DNA from: Lacrimispora saccharolytica
GTDB taxonomy: Bacteria > Bacillota > Clostridia > Lachnospirales > Lachnospiraceae
Direction: 5' to 3'
Assembly: GCA_016899975.1 (NCBI GenBank)
Contig: JACJJN010000016.1
Coordinates: 1-64,000, forward strand
DNA length: 64,000 nt
The notes under the pieces: generated by a model
What the model saw: only the letters and a program-made list of their open reading frames with translations
What the model was told of the DNA's origin: nothing
The model's database searches: none
Made by a program: the position numbers and the translations under genes
Shown here: in pieces, positions 1 to 9,651 of the stretch
Numbering within the stretch: the stretch's first letter is position 1
How the letters are laid out: each line of letters opens with the position of its first letter

Positions 1-104
1 TGAATTTAACTTTCAGAACTTTCGAGGATGTGTTTCACTGTTCAGTTATCAAGGTCCGTTCCGTTTCCGGAACTCTTTGTTCCTACCTCAGCAGCAACTC
101 GTTT
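1..104 (-). other. Probable rRNA operon leader
   Basis: This stretch lies directly downstream of three strong minus-strand promoters and contains no plausible gene. Read on the minus strand it contains CCTTGATAACTGAACAGTG, a sequence of the type seen in rRNA leaders and spacers of Firmicutes. The 16S gene itself would begin beyond the left edge. The leader assignment is inferred from promoter strength, promoter number and this motif. Confidence 0.5.
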
Positions 105-133
105 ATTTTATCATAACGTTTTGTGCTTGTCAA
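105..133 (-). promoter_or_regulatory. Sigma-A promoter, proximal of three tandem
   Basis: On the minus strand TTGACA (128-133) is separated by exactly 17 bp from TAAAAT (105-110). The upstream bases are A-rich and would suit an UP element. It is the last of three promoters spaced about 151-153 bp apart and points out of the window to the left. Confidence 0.8.
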
Positions 134-255
134 GAACTTTTTTCAAAAGTTTTTCGGTTTTTGTTCTCCTCAGACCGATCATTTCTGATCTTCTTTGGAA
201 CTCCAGGAACCGAAGCCTGTCGCTTTTTGACTTCTCGTCATCAGCGAACTTTTAT

Positions 256-284
256 ATCTTATCACAGCACCTCATCTCTGTCAA
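256..284 (-). promoter_or_regulatory. Sigma-A promoter, middle of three tandem
   Basis: On the minus strand TTGACA (279-284) is followed after 17 bp by TAAGAT (256-261), and an A-rich tract precedes the -35 box. It has the same orientation and geometry as its two neighbours. Confidence 0.8.
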
Positions 285-408
285 GAATTTTTTTGATTTT
301 TCTTTCAGAGCTTGTTGAATTTCTGATTGACCTCTAAAGACCACCGAATCCCTGGCATGATACTGTGTCCGCTGTCCGTTTGGCGCCCGCCTCAGCGACA
401 GCTTAGTT

Positions 409-437
409 ATAATACCATTGCTTCCTTCATTTGTCAA
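409..437 (-). promoter_or_regulatory. Sigma-A promoter, distal of three tandem
   Basis: On the minus strand TTGACA (432-437) is followed after 17 bp by TATTAT (409-414). The upstream segment (438-465) is rich in A and T, with repeated TTAGAAAA on the minus strand, like an UP element. Confidence 0.8.
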
Positions 438-741
438 CAGTATTTTCTAATTTTTCTAATTTTCATGAATAATTGAAAATTGAATCAATTTCAGAGCCAT
501 TGGAAAGGCTGATACACTACTGTACCATAGGCACACAAACCGCTCTTGAAAACTGCTTTTCGCTCTTCAAGAAATGAAATGGTCTGCTCTTCATCTCTGG
601 ATTTTCATTGTCCAGCGCATCGCTGCACCGGTTTTGTTTGCTTCAGCTATGAAAAACAGGCCATTTCTCTGAATATGCAATCTCACAAATACTTGCTGCG
701 CATATCATCCAACAGATGATCACGAAACAACAGAATCATTA
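438..741. other. Intergenic, no gene seen
   Basis: The first 30 bases are AT-rich and probably belong to the distal promoter. The rest shows no open frame with a ribosome binding site, no clear terminator for the GH4 gene that ends at 742, and no recognised RNA. Confidence 0.6.
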
Positions 742-2064
742 CTAATACATCTTCATATATTCACCATGTGCATCAATCAGCTCATCGCACATCCGGATGA
801 TATCATCAATATTCAGCTCCGCCGCTGTATGCGGCTCCATCATTGCCGCCTGGTAAATTCGCTGACGATCTTTTGTCACTGCCGCATCGATAGTCAGAAG
901 CTGCGTACCGATATTGGACATATTCATTGCTGCCAGCTGAAGCGGAAGCTTCCCTACTTTCACCGGATGAACGCCTGTACCGTCGATATAACAGGGCACC
1001 TCCACACACGCGTCTGCCGGAAGATTCTCGATATAACCATTGTTCAGAACATTGCCGCCGATCCTATAAGGTACATCGGTTACAACCGCTTCCATAATAT
1101 AGGAAGCATACTCCCGGCTCCTGGTATGAGTGATCTTTCCGTCATTGAGAATATCCTCACGCTCTTTCTCCCATCCTTTGATCTGCTCAATACACCGTCT
1201 TGGATATTCATCCAGCGGAATATTGAACTGTTCGATCATCTCCGGATATTTTGATTTGATAAAAAACGGATTGTATTCCGCATTATGCTCGCTGGATTCT
1301 GTGCAGTAATAGCCCAGACGGCGGATGTATTCGTAACGCACCATGTCATGATGCTTTTCTCCGCATGTATTTTTTTCTTCCGCTCTTCTTCGGATTTCCG
1401 GATACAGATCCACGCCGTTCTTATCCCGGATTTCCAACAGCCAGCCCATGTGATTGATTCCCGCGATCAGTTCTTTTCTTCCTTCCAGCCGGTCTTCCAT
1501 TCCCAGATCCTTCAGAAGATTCTCCGAACAAACCTGAACACTATGACAAAGCCCCACTGTCCGGATTTTCGTATATCTCTGCATATATCCGGTCAGCATC
1601 GCCATCGGATTCGAGTAATTCAAAAACAGCGTATTCGGGCAGACTTCTTCCATATCACGGGCGAATTCCTCAAGTACCGGAATTGTGCGCAGAGCTCTCA
1701 TGATTCCGCCGATTCCCAGTGTATCTGCAATAGTCTGGCGAAGACCATATTTCTTTGGTATTTCAAAGTCGATCACGGTACATGGCTCATAACCGCCTAC
1801 TTGAATCGCATTTACCACAAAATCTGCATTTCTCAGCGCATCCTTTCGGTTTTCCACTCCAAGATACGTTTTTATGACTGCCCGATCCTGATTGACATTA
1901 TGATTAATCGCACTGAGGATAATCCTGGAATCTTCCAGTCTTTTCGCATCAATGTCATACAGGGCGATCTCACTTTCACACAGCGCTGGGGTGCACATGC
2001 AGTCACCCAGAACATTTCTTGCAAATACGGTGCTTCCTGCTCCCATAAATGTAATTTTGATCAT
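742..2064 (-). CDS. GH4 family glycosidase, alpha-galactosidase-like
   Basis: This 440-residue protein belongs to glycoside hydrolase family 4, whose members use NAD+ and Mn2+ in an oxidation-elimination mechanism. The N-terminus shows the Rossmann motif GAGSTVFARN (residues 8-17) and LYDID. NYSNPMAM (149-156) and GLCHSV (171-176) match the sugar- and metal-binding segments, with Cys173 and a following His as likely Mn ligands. The start at 2064 is chosen because AAAGGAG lies just upstream; an open frame continues 21 codons further without support. An AraC regulator is transcribed divergently 133 bp away, which suggests induction by the sugar substrate. MelA-like alpha-galactosidase is the best guess, but alpha-glucosidase or glucuronidase specificity is possible in this family. 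Confidence 0.85.
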   Translation of the reverse strand: MIKITFMGAGSTVFARNVLGDCMCTPALCESEIALYDIDAKRLEDSRIILSAINHNVNQDRAVIKTYLGVENRKDALRNADFVVNAIQVGGYEPCTVIDFEIPKKYGLRQTIADTLGIGGIMRALRTIPVLEEFARDMEEVCPNTLFLNYSNPMAMLTGYMQRYTKIRTVGLCHSVQVCSENLLKDLGMEDRLEGRKELIAGINHMGWLLEIRDKNGVDLYPEIRRRAEEKNTCGEKHHDMVRYEYIRRLGYYCTESSEHNAEYNPFFIKSKYPEMIEQFNIPLDEYPRRCIEQIKGWEKEREDILNDGKITHTRSREYASYIMEAVVTDVPYRIGGNVLNNGYIENLPADACVEVPCYIDGTGVHPVKVGKLPLQLAAMNMSNIGTQLLTIDAAVTKDRQRIYQAAMMEPHTAAELNIDDIIRMCDELIDAHGEYMKMY

Positions 2065-2197
2065 TTTTCCTCTTCTCCTTTTCGAACAAATCATGTTAAG
2101 ATTATTATAAACAACTGTTCCTGGCACAGGCTATGCGATTTGTTGCTGATTCTTGACTTTATGTTGACTGATAAAGCGTATTTGAAAAGGAGACTGT

Positions 2198-3040
2198 ATG
2201 AATACCTCTCTTGAAATTTATTTCTGCGGCAGAGAACAATGTGCCGCAGGTCATTCTTTCGGCCCGGCAGTGCGGCCTCATTATTTGATTCATTTTATTC
2301 TGAGCGGAAAAGGCCGCTACCATGTAAATGGAAATGCTTATCATCTCCAGGCTGGCGACGCCTTTTTGATTTATCCTGGAGAAACTACGTTCTACGAAGC
2401 GGATGAGAAAAATCCCTGGGAATATGCCTGGATCGGTTTCGGAGGTGAAAGCTGCCGCGCCCTTCTCTCTTCCTGTGCTTTTTCCGAAAATGGCTATATC
2501 TTTCGCCAAGCTTCTGCTGCGGAATACGAAAAAAACACTGGTGCCGAAAAGTCAAACAGCTTCGCGGACACCACTGCCTGCCTCGAGAAAATGATCCACT
2601 GTTTTGAATCCGGATGTCAGAACTCTCTGGAACTGCTCGGATATTTTTATCTGATCCTCTCCAGGATTACCAACAGCTCACAGATTGCCCAAACCTCTCC
2701 GGAAGAACTTTATCTTCAGAAGGCACTTGATTATATCCACAATAATTATGGATATCCCATTTACATTCAGAATCTCTCCCGACAGATCGGTATCGACAGA
2801 AGCTATCTCTATAAACTGATGGAACGAAAATTTCATCTGTCTCCCCAACAGTATCTGATTGAGTACCGACTGACAAAAGCACGGGAGATGTTAAAAAATA
2901 CTTCCCTGAGCATTACGGAAATTACATTTTCCTGCGGATTTAAGGATACTTCCTCCTTCTGCCGCATATTCAAAAAGCGGACAGGAATCAGTCCGGGAAT
3001 GTTCCGGAAGAATCCGTCCGCTTATCAACTTTCTGATTAG
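2198..3040 (+). CDS. AraC family transcriptional regulator
   Basis: The 280-residue protein has an N-terminal cupin-like sugar-sensing domain (about residues 15-110, including LQAGDAFLIYPGE) and a C-terminal AraC domain with two helix-turn-helix motifs (about 185-278, with IYIQNLSRQIGIDRSYLYKL and ITEITFSCGFKDTSSFCRIF). AAAAGGAG precedes the start. It is divergent from the GH4 gene and is probably its activator, like MsmR/RafR-type regulators. The intergenic region contains TATAAT-like and TTGACT elements but no complete consensus promoter, which would fit activator dependence. Confidence 0.9.
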   Translation: MNTSLEIYFCGREQCAAGHSFGPAVRPHYLIHFILSGKGRYHVNGNAYHLQAGDAFLIYPGETTFYEADEKNPWEYAWIGFGGESCRALLSSCAFSENGYIFRQASAAEYEKNTGAEKSNSFADTTACLEKMIHCFESGCQNSLELLGYFYLILSRITNSSQIAQTSPEELYLQKALDYIHNNYGYPIYIQNLSRQIGIDRSYLYKLMERKFHLSPQQYLIEYRLTKAREMLKNTSLSITEITFSCGFKDTSSFCRIFKKRTGISPGMFRKNPSAYQLSD

Positions 3041-3089
3041 AATTTGTTTGAAAATTACTTTTCTGCAGGATGATTTTTCGACAGTGCAG

Positions 3090-4007
3090 TCAAACCAAAG
3101 GCTCTATAACAATTTCCCATGTGTTTTCATAAACTTCGCCGCCTTCCAGCGAGAGAAGGTTTTCCTGCCGTTCCAGATCTTCCACAATTCCTTTTCGGGA
3201 CGGCAGAGAGGACCACGGTTCTATGCAAAGATACGGTGCCTCAGATTTTGGCAGATGCCAGAATCCCACATAATTCATCTGCGGAAATTTCACGCAGATT
3301 GCCGATGCTTCACGCTTCTCTTCCTTTCCGGCACGCTGTTCCCATTCACGACCCAGACAAAGACGCACACTGTGTCCTGCCCCCCGCAGGACAATCGCAT
3401 CCTGATCAAACAGAGAATGTCTTAACGAAAGTTTCCCTTCTCTCAAATCAGTAAAAGGAGTTTCTCCTTCCACAAAGCAGTCCTCAGAAAACTGCACACG
3501 AAATGGCTGTTCCGCTTCCGGAAACTGCAGAACATAATCCGAAAATTCCGTCCCTCTGAGATACGGCACCTGGAAACCAGGATGCCCGCCGATTCCAAAA
3601 TACATGGTACGGTCTTCCTGATTTTCCACCCGGCAGGTGACTGTCAGAGCGTTTCCCCTCAAGCGGTAACGGATCTCAAACCGAAACCGGAATGGATATT
3701 GAGAAAGTGTTTCTTCGTCCGACTGCAGGGAAAAGATCAGTTCATCTCCCTTTTCCTCCGCCTCCATTTCCCGGTATTTCACAATTCCATGAATCTGCAT
3801 GGAATATTCTTTTCCATGATAAGTGTATTTTCCTTCCGTTAAGCGGGCAATATACGGAAAAAGATTGGGAGCCTTTTCATCCCAAAACTTTGAGTCTCCC
3901 TGCCAAAGGTATTCCCGCCCGTTTCTTTTCTCCACAATTGACTGAATCTCTCCGCCGAACGAAGAAATCTTTACGCAGAGTTCTTCATTTTCCAGAGTGA
4001 ACTGCAT
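3090..4007 (-). CDS. Aldose 1-epimerase family protein, LacX-like
   Basis: The 305-residue protein has the galactose-mutarotase-like beta-sandwich sequence pattern of the LacX branch, with SSFGGEIQSI, YLWQGD, NLFPYIARL, MQIHGIV and GGHPGFQVP. The His in HGIV and the His in GGHPGF are the expected catalytic pair. Family members interconvert anomers of hexoses or sugar phosphates, but the LacX branch is not well defined. It starts behind GAGGAG and lies 28 bp downstream of uvrB on the same strand, so the two may be cotranscribed. Confidence 0.85.
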   Translation of the reverse strand: MQFTLENEELCVKISSFGGEIQSIVEKRNGREYLWQGDSKFWDEKAPNLFPYIARLTEGKYTYHGKEYSMQIHGIVKYREMEAEEKGDELIFSLQSDEETLSQYPFRFRFEIRYRLRGNALTVTCRVENQEDRTMYFGIGGHPGFQVPYLRGTEFSDYVLQFPEAEQPFRVQFSEDCFVEGETPFTDLREGKLSLRHSLFDQDAIVLRGAGHSVRLCLGREWEQRAGKEEKREASAICVKFPQMNYVGFWHLPKSEAPYLCIEPWSSLPSRKGIVEDLERQENLLSLEGGEVYENTWEIVIEPLV

Positions 4008-4035
4008 TTTTTCTCCTCCTCTTTTTTTATGAATC

Positions 4036-6027
4036 TCACATTTCTTTTAAGTCATCCAGGCTTTTCTTCAGCTCTATCATCTTATCACGCAGCTCGGCTG
4101 CCATTTCGAAATTCAGGTCTGCCGCTGCCGCTTTCATCTGCTTCTGAACCTGTCCGATCAGCTTTTCCAGTTCCTCCCGGCTCATAGATTCCGGATCCTT
4201 TTCCAGCGTATTCTCCGTCTTTGCCACTTCTTTGGAGATACTGATCAGGTCACGGACCGCCTTCTGGATGGTCTTTGGCGTGATGCCGTGGGCTTCATTG
4301 TAAGCCTGCTGCAATTCCCGGCGGCGGCTGGTCTCCTCGATCGCATTGCGCATGGAATCCGTCATATTGTCCGCATACATGATCACATGACCTTCACTGT
4401 TTCGTGCGGCACGTCCGATGGTCTGGATCAACGATGTCTCCGACCGCAGGAATCCTTCCTTGTCCGCATCCAGGATCGCAACCAGCGTGATTTCCGGAAT
4501 ATCCAGTCCTTCTCTCAGCAGGTTGATTCCCACCAGCACATCAAACACATCCAGACGCATATCGCGGATGATCTCCGTTCGTTCCAGGGTATCAATATCC
4601 GAGTGAAGATACCGGACACGAATTCCCATTTCCTTCATGTAATCCGTCAGATCTTCCGCCATTCGCTTGGTCAGGGTTGTCACCAGCACTTTATGATGAT
4701 TCTCTACTTCCTTTCGCACTTCGGCAAGCAGATCATCGATCTGCCCTTCCACCGGACGGACATCCACCTCCGGATCCAGAAGACCGGTAGGGCGAATGAT
4801 CTGCTCCGCTCTCAGTAATTCATGTTCCGCCTCATATTCTCCAGGCGTCGCAGAGACAAACATGATCTGATCGATCCTGTCTTCGAATTCTTCAAAATTC
4901 AGCGGGCGGTTGTCCTTGGCAGACGGAAGGCGGAAACCGTAATCCACCAGCGTCGTTTTACGCGACTGATCTCCGGAGTACATACTGCGGATCTGCGGGA
5001 TCGTCTTGTGCGACTCATCAATGATGATCAGGAAATCATCCCCAAAATAATCCATCAGCGTGTACGGCGGCTGTCCCGGCTCCAGGCCGGACAGATAACG
5101 GGAATAGTTCTCAATGCCGGAGCACACGCCGGTTTCCCTCAGCATTTCAATGTCAAAGTTTGTCCGTTCCTCAATCCGCTGTGCTTCCAGAAGTTTCCCC
5201 TCGCTTTTGAAGAACTTCACCTGCTCCACCATATCCTGCTCGATTTCCTGTGTCGCTTTGAGAATGGTGTCCATAGGCACAACATAATGAGAAGCCGGAA
5301 AGATTGCAATATGCTCCAGCTCACACAGAATTTCTCCCGTCAATGTGTCAATCTGGGTAATCCGGTCGATCTCATCCCCGAAAAACTCTACCCGGACAGC
5401 CCGCTCACTTTCTTCCGCAGGAAAAATTTCCAACACATCCCCGCGAACCCGGAAGGTTCCGCGGTGGAAATCCATATCGTTGCGGTCATACTGAATGTCG
5501 ATCAGCGCTTTAATGACATCATCTCTGTCCTTTTCCATCCCCGGACGCAGAGAAATGATCATCTCCATATAGTCCTTCGGGCTTCCGATGCCGTAAATGC
5601 AGGATACACTGGAAACCACGATAACATCCCGGCGCTCAGAAAGCGCTGAAGTCGCGGACAGCCGAAGCTTGTCAATCTCCTCGTTGATGGAGGAGTCTTT
5701 CGCAATGTAGGTGTCGGAAGACGGGACGTAGGCTTCGGGTTGGTAGTAGTCGTAGTAGGAGACAAAGTATTCCACTGCGTTGTTCGGAAAAAATTCCTTG
5801 AACTCGCCGTAAAGCTGTGCAGCCAGAGTTTTATTGTGTGCAATGATAAGCGTTGGCTTATTTAGTTGCTGGATGACGTTTGCCATCGTAAAAGTTTTTC
5901 CGGAACCGGTGACACCCAGAAGAGTCTCGCACTGATTACCTTCCTTGAAACCGTTGACAAGATCGGCGATCGCCTGGGGCTGGTCGCCGGTTGGTTTATA
6001 TTCTGATACTAATTCAAAATGATCCAT
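4036..6027 (-). CDS. uvrB: Excinuclease ABC subunit B
   Basis: UvrB is the damage-verification helicase-like subunit of nucleotide excision repair and acts with UvrA and UvrC in the cytoplasm. The 663-residue length is normal. Visible motifs are the Walker A sequence GVTGSGKT (residues 39-46), the beta-hairpin region [16 protein letters not shown] in the Walker B position, SATPGEYE, the helicase motifs LREGLDIPE and QTIGRAARN, and a C-terminal UVR coiled-coil domain that contacts UvrC. GGAGAGCG lies upstream of the start. The upstream region contains GAACATATC, which is only a half match to a Gram-positive LexA box. Confidence 0.98.
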   Translation of the reverse strand: MDHFELVSEYKPTGDQPQAIADLVNGFKEGNQCETLLGVTGSGKTFTMANVIQQLNKPTLIIAHNKTLAAQLYGEFKEFFPNNAVEYFVSYYDYYQPEAYVPSSDTYIAKDSSINEEIDKLRLSATSALSERRDVIVVSSVSCIYGIGSPKDYMEMIISLRPGMEKDRDDVIKALIDIQYDRNDMDFHRGTFRVRGDVLEIFPAEESERAVRVEFFGDEIDRITQIDTLTGEILCELEHIAIFPASHYVVPMDTILKATQEIEQDMVEQVKFFKSEGKLLEAQRIEERTNFDIEMLRETGVCSGIENYSRYLSGLEPGQPPYTLMDYFGDDFLIIIDESHKTIPQIRSMYSGDQSRKTTLVDYGFRLPSAKDNRPLNFEEFEDRIDQIMFVSATPGEYEAEHELLRAEQIIRPTGLLDPEVDVRPVEGQIDDLLAEVRKEVENHHKVLVTTLTKRMAEDLTDYMKEMGIRVRYLHSDIDTLERTEIIRDMRLDVFDVLVGINLLREGLDIPEITLVAILDADKEGFLRSETSLIQTIGRAARNSEGHVIMYADNMTDSMRNAIEETSRRRELQQAYNEAHGITPKTIQKAVRDLISISKEVAKTENTLEKDPESMSREELEKLIGQVQKQMKAAAADLNFEMAAELRDKMIELKKSLDDLKEM

Positions 6028-6150
6028 GATAAACGCTCTCCTTTACGGCTTTTGATATGTTCAATATCCGCCACTCTCAAAAAATTATTCGTAACAAAAT
6101 GTCAAAATCAGAAAAATTGCTGCCTTATAAAACAATTTCTCATTTCATCA

Positions 6151-6747
6151 TTAAATTTCTTTAACTTCTGCAGCTGTATGCTTATGTGCTGCCCAATGCA
6201 TTTTGTTCTGTACCTGTTTAAAGAAAAGAATTGAACTTTCTGCTCTCGGATCATAATCAATACTAGTTGCATAAATTTCCAATACTTTTCTCCAAAAGAC
6301 CTTTTCCGAAGAGCGAATATCACGAATGCGCTCTAGCAACTCATCAAAATAGTTTCCCCCACCTAAGCGTTTTAACCGGTCATCATCTAAAACAAAACCT
6401 TTTTGCATATATTCTTTCAAAATATTCGTTGCCCATATTCTAAACTGGGTACCACGCAAAGATTTTACTCTATACCCTACAGATATAATCACGTCCAAAT
6501 TATAGTAATCCACCTGATAGGTTTTTCCATCATCGGCAGTATGGGCAAATTTTGCCCATACTGATTCCTTTTTCAATTCTCCCTCTTTAAAAATATTGCG
6601 TATATGCTTTCCAATAACACTTCTGTCTCTTTGAAACAATTCAGCCATTTGCTCTATTGAAAGCCATACCGTGTCATTTACAAAAGTTGCCTCGATTTTT
6701 GTTAAACCATCTTCTGTAGTATACATTAACAAATTCGATTCCTGCAT
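6151..6747 (-). CDS. RhuM-family protein, C-terminally truncated
   Basis: The 198-residue product matches the N-terminal two thirds of RhuM (Virulence_RhuM) proteins, including the KilA-N/Bro-like segment VWLSIEQMAELFQRDRSVIG and the hallmark YNLDVIISVGYRVKS followed by RGTQFRIWAT. Family members are usually about 330 residues; this one stops after FKQVQNKMHWAAH, where the family continues. The function of RhuM is unknown, although the genes often sit in restriction-modification or mobile loci. AGAGG precedes the start. The truncation and the degenerate DNA upstream suggest a decaying gene. Confidence 0.8.
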   Translation of the reverse strand: MQESNLLMYTTEDGLTKIEATFVNDTVWLSIEQMAELFQRDRSVIGKHIRNIFKEGELKKESVWAKFAHTADDGKTYQVDYYNLDVIISVGYRVKSLRGTQFRIWATNILKEYMQKGFVLDDDRLKRLGGGNYFDELLERIRDIRSSEKVFWRKVLEIYATSIDYDPRAESSILFFKQVQNKMHWAAHKHTAAEVKEI

Positions 6748-6752
6748 CTGTC

Positions 6753-6806
6753 TTACCTCTCGATCTGCTTTTTATTCACTTCTATTTGCATTTCAAAATA
6801 ATCCAT
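6753..6806 (-). CDS. Possible 17-residue leader or remnant ORF
   Basis: This short frame (MDYFEMQIEVNKKQIER) follows a good ribosome binding site, AAAGGAAGG, four bases before the ATG. It ends five bases before the truncated RhuM start. It could be a leader peptide or the tail of a deleted gene; no family is recognised. Confidence 0.3.
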   Translation of the reverse strand: MDYFEMQIEVNKKQIER

Positions 6807-7188
6807 GATACCTTCCTTTAGATTTACATGTCAAAAAGCGCCTCAAAAGCATTATTAAGCATTATTTCCTTTCCACAAACCCAAGTTATTACTTATTGCC
6901 AATTGTGGAAACAACATTTCCCCAATTTCTTCTCTAATACTTCTGAACTACTGAGTTTTCCTCGGCAATTCAGATCTTATTTTATATCTTTTTTCACATT
7001 ACGAATTTTCTCTGCAAAAATCACAAAATCATTTTGTCTGCATAGCATCATCCAGTACGTTTAGTCCTGTCCTATCCACAAAATCCGGACTAGACAGCAC
7101 AAAATAACACTAACCCTTCTCCCTGCTATTCTCTTATTCTACCAAAGAACCCCGCAAAAGTACATACCATCCCGAATGTTTGTTCTAT
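6807..7188 (-). pseudogene. Non-coding stretch with possible restriction-modification debris
   Basis: No intact gene is seen. In separate minus-strand frames there are protein-like fragments such as NDFVIFAEKIRNVKKDIK, EEIGEMLFPQLA and NNAFEALFDM. These resemble C-terminal pieces of type I methylase or specificity subunits, but they are short and separated by stops and frame changes. Together with the truncated RhuM they suggest a decayed restriction-modification locus. This is an inference and the homology is weak. Confidence 0.25.
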
Positions 7189-7233
7189 AAAAAGAGGACA
7201 TTCCAAAAATCCTCTTTCGAAATGTCCTCTTTC
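7189..7233 (-). terminator. Rho-independent terminator of the GH2 gene
   Basis: The inverted repeat AAAGAGGACATT...AATGTCCTCTTT lies 26 bp after the GH2 stop codon. Read on the minus strand the stem runs into TTTTTAT, as expected of an intrinsic terminator. Confidence 0.75.
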
Positions 7234-7258
7234 TGTCATATCTTCTGTTTTCTTTTAA

Positions 7259-9511
7259 TTATTTTTTGATCTTATTCAGCTGTGCATTCAGCGCAAGCAT
7301 ATCTTCCTTGGTCATCGCACCGCCCATGATTCCGATCATGTTCAAAAGCCGGATCAGCGTAAAGGAGCCCATCATGGACATCAAGCCTGCGCCGCCGTCT
7401 TTCGCAGCTGACTCGGCTTTTTCTTTGTTCTCTCCGCTCATTTTTCCCATGATCTCTTTGAACAGTCCGTTGACGAACATCGCGCCCTGCTCGGTTTTGA
7501 CGATATCCTGGATCTTGTCGTTGAGGGAAAGATATCCTTCCGGAGCAGTGATATCGAACCAGTTCAGCACCGCACCTTTTTCTTTCATGCGATATGCCTC
7601 GTTGAATGTATCAACTTTCCGGATCAAGCTTTCGTCTTCACATGCTCCTGCCTTCGCGTACAGTTTTGTCTCGCCTGCGTTCGGCACCTCAAAATAGAAG
7701 AAGTGAACGTCGCTGGTCTGTTTTCCAAGGCTCTTTCCGTTGGCAAACAGCTCAACTTCCGGCTGGTTGGAATATACGGTAACCTTTGTCACATCTTCCA
7801 CGCGGTCCACATAACGTTTTCCGCAGATGTGTACGAACGGCTCGTCGGACAGCCATGCTTTGTATGCATAGAATGCGTCCTTCTTATATTTACGGTCAAA
7901 GGTAACCAGACCTTTATGGTTCTGTCCGCTCTCGCCGCCTTCGCTTCTTGCATCCGCAGCAAAATCAAACATATTCCATACATGGGTCGCCCAGATATAC
8001 GGACGGCTGTAAAGCTGCTTGATCAGTTCCTCATGGTAGTACGCCTGATACTCTTCGGTGTAATCTCCCGCTTCCGGATTGGAGGTATGCCAGTTCAGAG
8101 CCTCACATCCGTACTCACTCATACCGATCGGTTTGTCCGGGAATTCCGCATGGAATTTATCAAACCACGGTCCGTTCATAGAAACATCTCCGCCGTACCA
8201 TCCGAAATAATGGTTGTAGGAAACCACATCAGAAATCTGTACATACGGATCGTGCATATCACACATGGATACGCATGCCATGGTTGTCAGGCGTGTCTTG
8301 TCCATCTCGTGAACCATGTCATTCAGAATCTTATGGTTTTCGATCAGATCCGGTGTGGAGGATCCTGTCATCGTAATCTCATTGGACAGGCCCCATACAA
8401 CGATCGACGGATGGTTATAGTTCTGTACGATCAGTTCTTTCATCTGGGAGATCGTATTCTCACGTCCGTTTGGCATATGGTTGGAAATATACGGAATCTC
8501 CGCCCAGATCACCAGGCCTTTTTCATCACACAGATCATAGAAGTACTGATCGTGCTGATAATGTGCCAGGCGGATGGTGTTTGCCCCTACTTCACAGATC
8601 AGCTCGATATCTTCTTCATGATGCTCCGGAAGCAATGCGTTTCCGATTCTCGGACGGTCCTGATGACGTGCTACGCCGCGCAGCGGATAGCTTTCTCCGT
8701 TCAGGAAAAATCCCTTTTCCGGGTCTACATGGAAGGTTCTGCAGCCGAAACGGGTGCTTACGCAGTCAAGCTCTTCTTCGCCGTCCATCAGTTTGACTTC
8801 CACCGTATACAGATACGGATCTTTTCTTCCGTTCCAGAGATGTACGTTTTCGATCTCAAACTCTGCTACGGTCTGTCCTGCGTCCACCGTTTTGGTCTCC
8901 GCAACCGTTCCATCCTGATTCTTCAGCGTATAAACCAGTGTTTTTCCTGCCATGTCTCCGGAAACGTAAACTTCTGTCTCCACTTTTGCGTTTTCCCCGG
9001 TAATTTCCGGTGTCACTTTGATTGCCGGAGTTCCATAGTATTCCAGCTCAAAATGTGCTTTCGGCACCGCGATCAGGCTCACCTTGCGGTACAGGCCGCC
9101 GTAGAAGGTAAAGTCCGCCTGCTGCGGATATACACGGTCATTGACTCCGTTGTCCACCGCTACAACCACCAGGTTGTCGTCTTTCAGCTCCTCTGTGATC
9201 TTTACACGCCAGGTAGAATATCCGCCGTCATGATGCGCCAGCTTTTTGCCGTTTACATAAACATCCGCAGAAGCGTTTGCTCCACAGAATTCCAGATAAT
9301 ATTCTTCTCCTTCCGGCAGATCCATCTTCTTGAATTCATTTGCATAATAGCAGGTTCCGCGGTAATAATCTCCGCCGCCGTCCTGGCCGTCGATTCCGTT
9401 CCAGGTATGTGGCAGATCTACCCAGACCCAACGTGTCGGCATGCTCTCCGGAACCTGATCCGCTTCCTTGGAGAATGCCCATTTACTGTTAAATGGCATA
9501 ATATTTCTCAT
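7259..9511 (-). CDS. GH2 family glycosidase, beta-galactosidase-like
   Basis: The 750-residue protein has the GH2 order: sugar-binding jelly roll (about 15-165, with LPHTWNGIDGQDGGGDYYRG and ASADVYVNGKKLAHHDGGY), immunoglobulin-like domain (about 175-275) and a TIM barrel (about 285-575). The acid/base Glu is in GLSNEI and the nucleophile is probably the Glu in MSEYGCE. RGVARHQDRP is the typical barrel entry. An Ig-like domain (about 590-650) is followed by an unrecognised tail of about 100 residues rich in Met, Gly and Lys. No signal peptide is present, so the enzyme is cytoplasmic. A broken AraC gene lies divergently upstream. Beta-galactosidase is most likely; beta-glucuronidase is less so. 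Confidence 0.9.
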   Translation of the reverse strand: MRNIMPFNSKWAFSKEADQVPESMPTRWVWVDLPHTWNGIDGQDGGGDYYRGTCYYANEFKKMDLPEGEEYYLEFCGANASADVYVNGKKLAHHDGGYSTWRVKITEELKDDNLVVVAVDNGVNDRVYPQQADFTFYGGLYRKVSLIAVPKAHFELEYYGTPAIKVTPEITGENAKVETEVYVSGDMAGKTLVYTLKNQDGTVAETKTVDAGQTVAEFEIENVHLWNGRKDPYLYTVEVKLMDGEEELDCVSTRFGCRTFHVDPEKGFFLNGESYPLRGVARHQDRPRIGNALLPEHHEEDIELICEVGANTIRLAHYQHDQYFYDLCDEKGLVIWAEIPYISNHMPNGRENTISQMKELIVQNYNHPSIVVWGLSNEITMTGSSTPDLIENHKILNDMVHEMDKTRLTTMACVSMCDMHDPYVQISDVVSYNHYFGWYGGDVSMNGPWFDKFHAEFPDKPIGMSEYGCEALNWHTSNPEAGDYTEEYQAYYHEELIKQLYSRPYIWATHVWNMFDFAADARSEGGESGQNHKGLVTFDRKYKKDAFYAYKAWLSDEPFVHICGKRYVDRVEDVTKVTVYSNQPEVELFANGKSLGKQTSDVHFFYFEVPNAGETKLYAKAGACEDESLIRKVDTFNEAYRMKEKGAVLNWFDITAPEGYLSLNDKIQDIVKTEQGAMFVNGLFKEIMGKMSGENKEKAESAAKDGGAGLMSMMGSFTLIRLLNMIGIMGGAMTKEDMLALNAQLNKIKK

Positions 9512-9583
9512 ATTCCATTTCCTCCTTATGCTCGATATTTCAAGAATATCATTTCTCGCCGCTGAATGTTTGGATTTTTTTAG

Positions 9584-9611
9584 TTGAATTTGTAAAATTT
9601 TTGTGTATACT
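9584..9611 (+). promoter_or_regulatory. Sigma-A promoter for the divergent AraC gene
   Basis: TTGAAT (9584-9589) is followed after 16 bp by TATACT (9606-9611). The site lies 40 bp before the ATG at 9652, which has its own GGAGG site. Confidence 0.6.
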
Positions 9612-9651
9612 GAGATTTAATAAAATGTTTATAAGAATGGAGGTACTACAG

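Noticed and set aside
4822-5649. A 275-codon plus-strand frame within uvrB
   Set aside because: It is antisense to strongly conserved UvrB motifs and has no supporting signals.
6028-6100. LexA box upstream of uvrB
   Set aside because: GAACATATC matches only one half of the palindrome; the second half is CAAA.
7703-9565. A 620-codon open frame on the plus strand opposite the GH2 gene
   Set aside because: It mirrors the codon pattern of the GH2 gene, has no ribosome binding site and shows no family motif.
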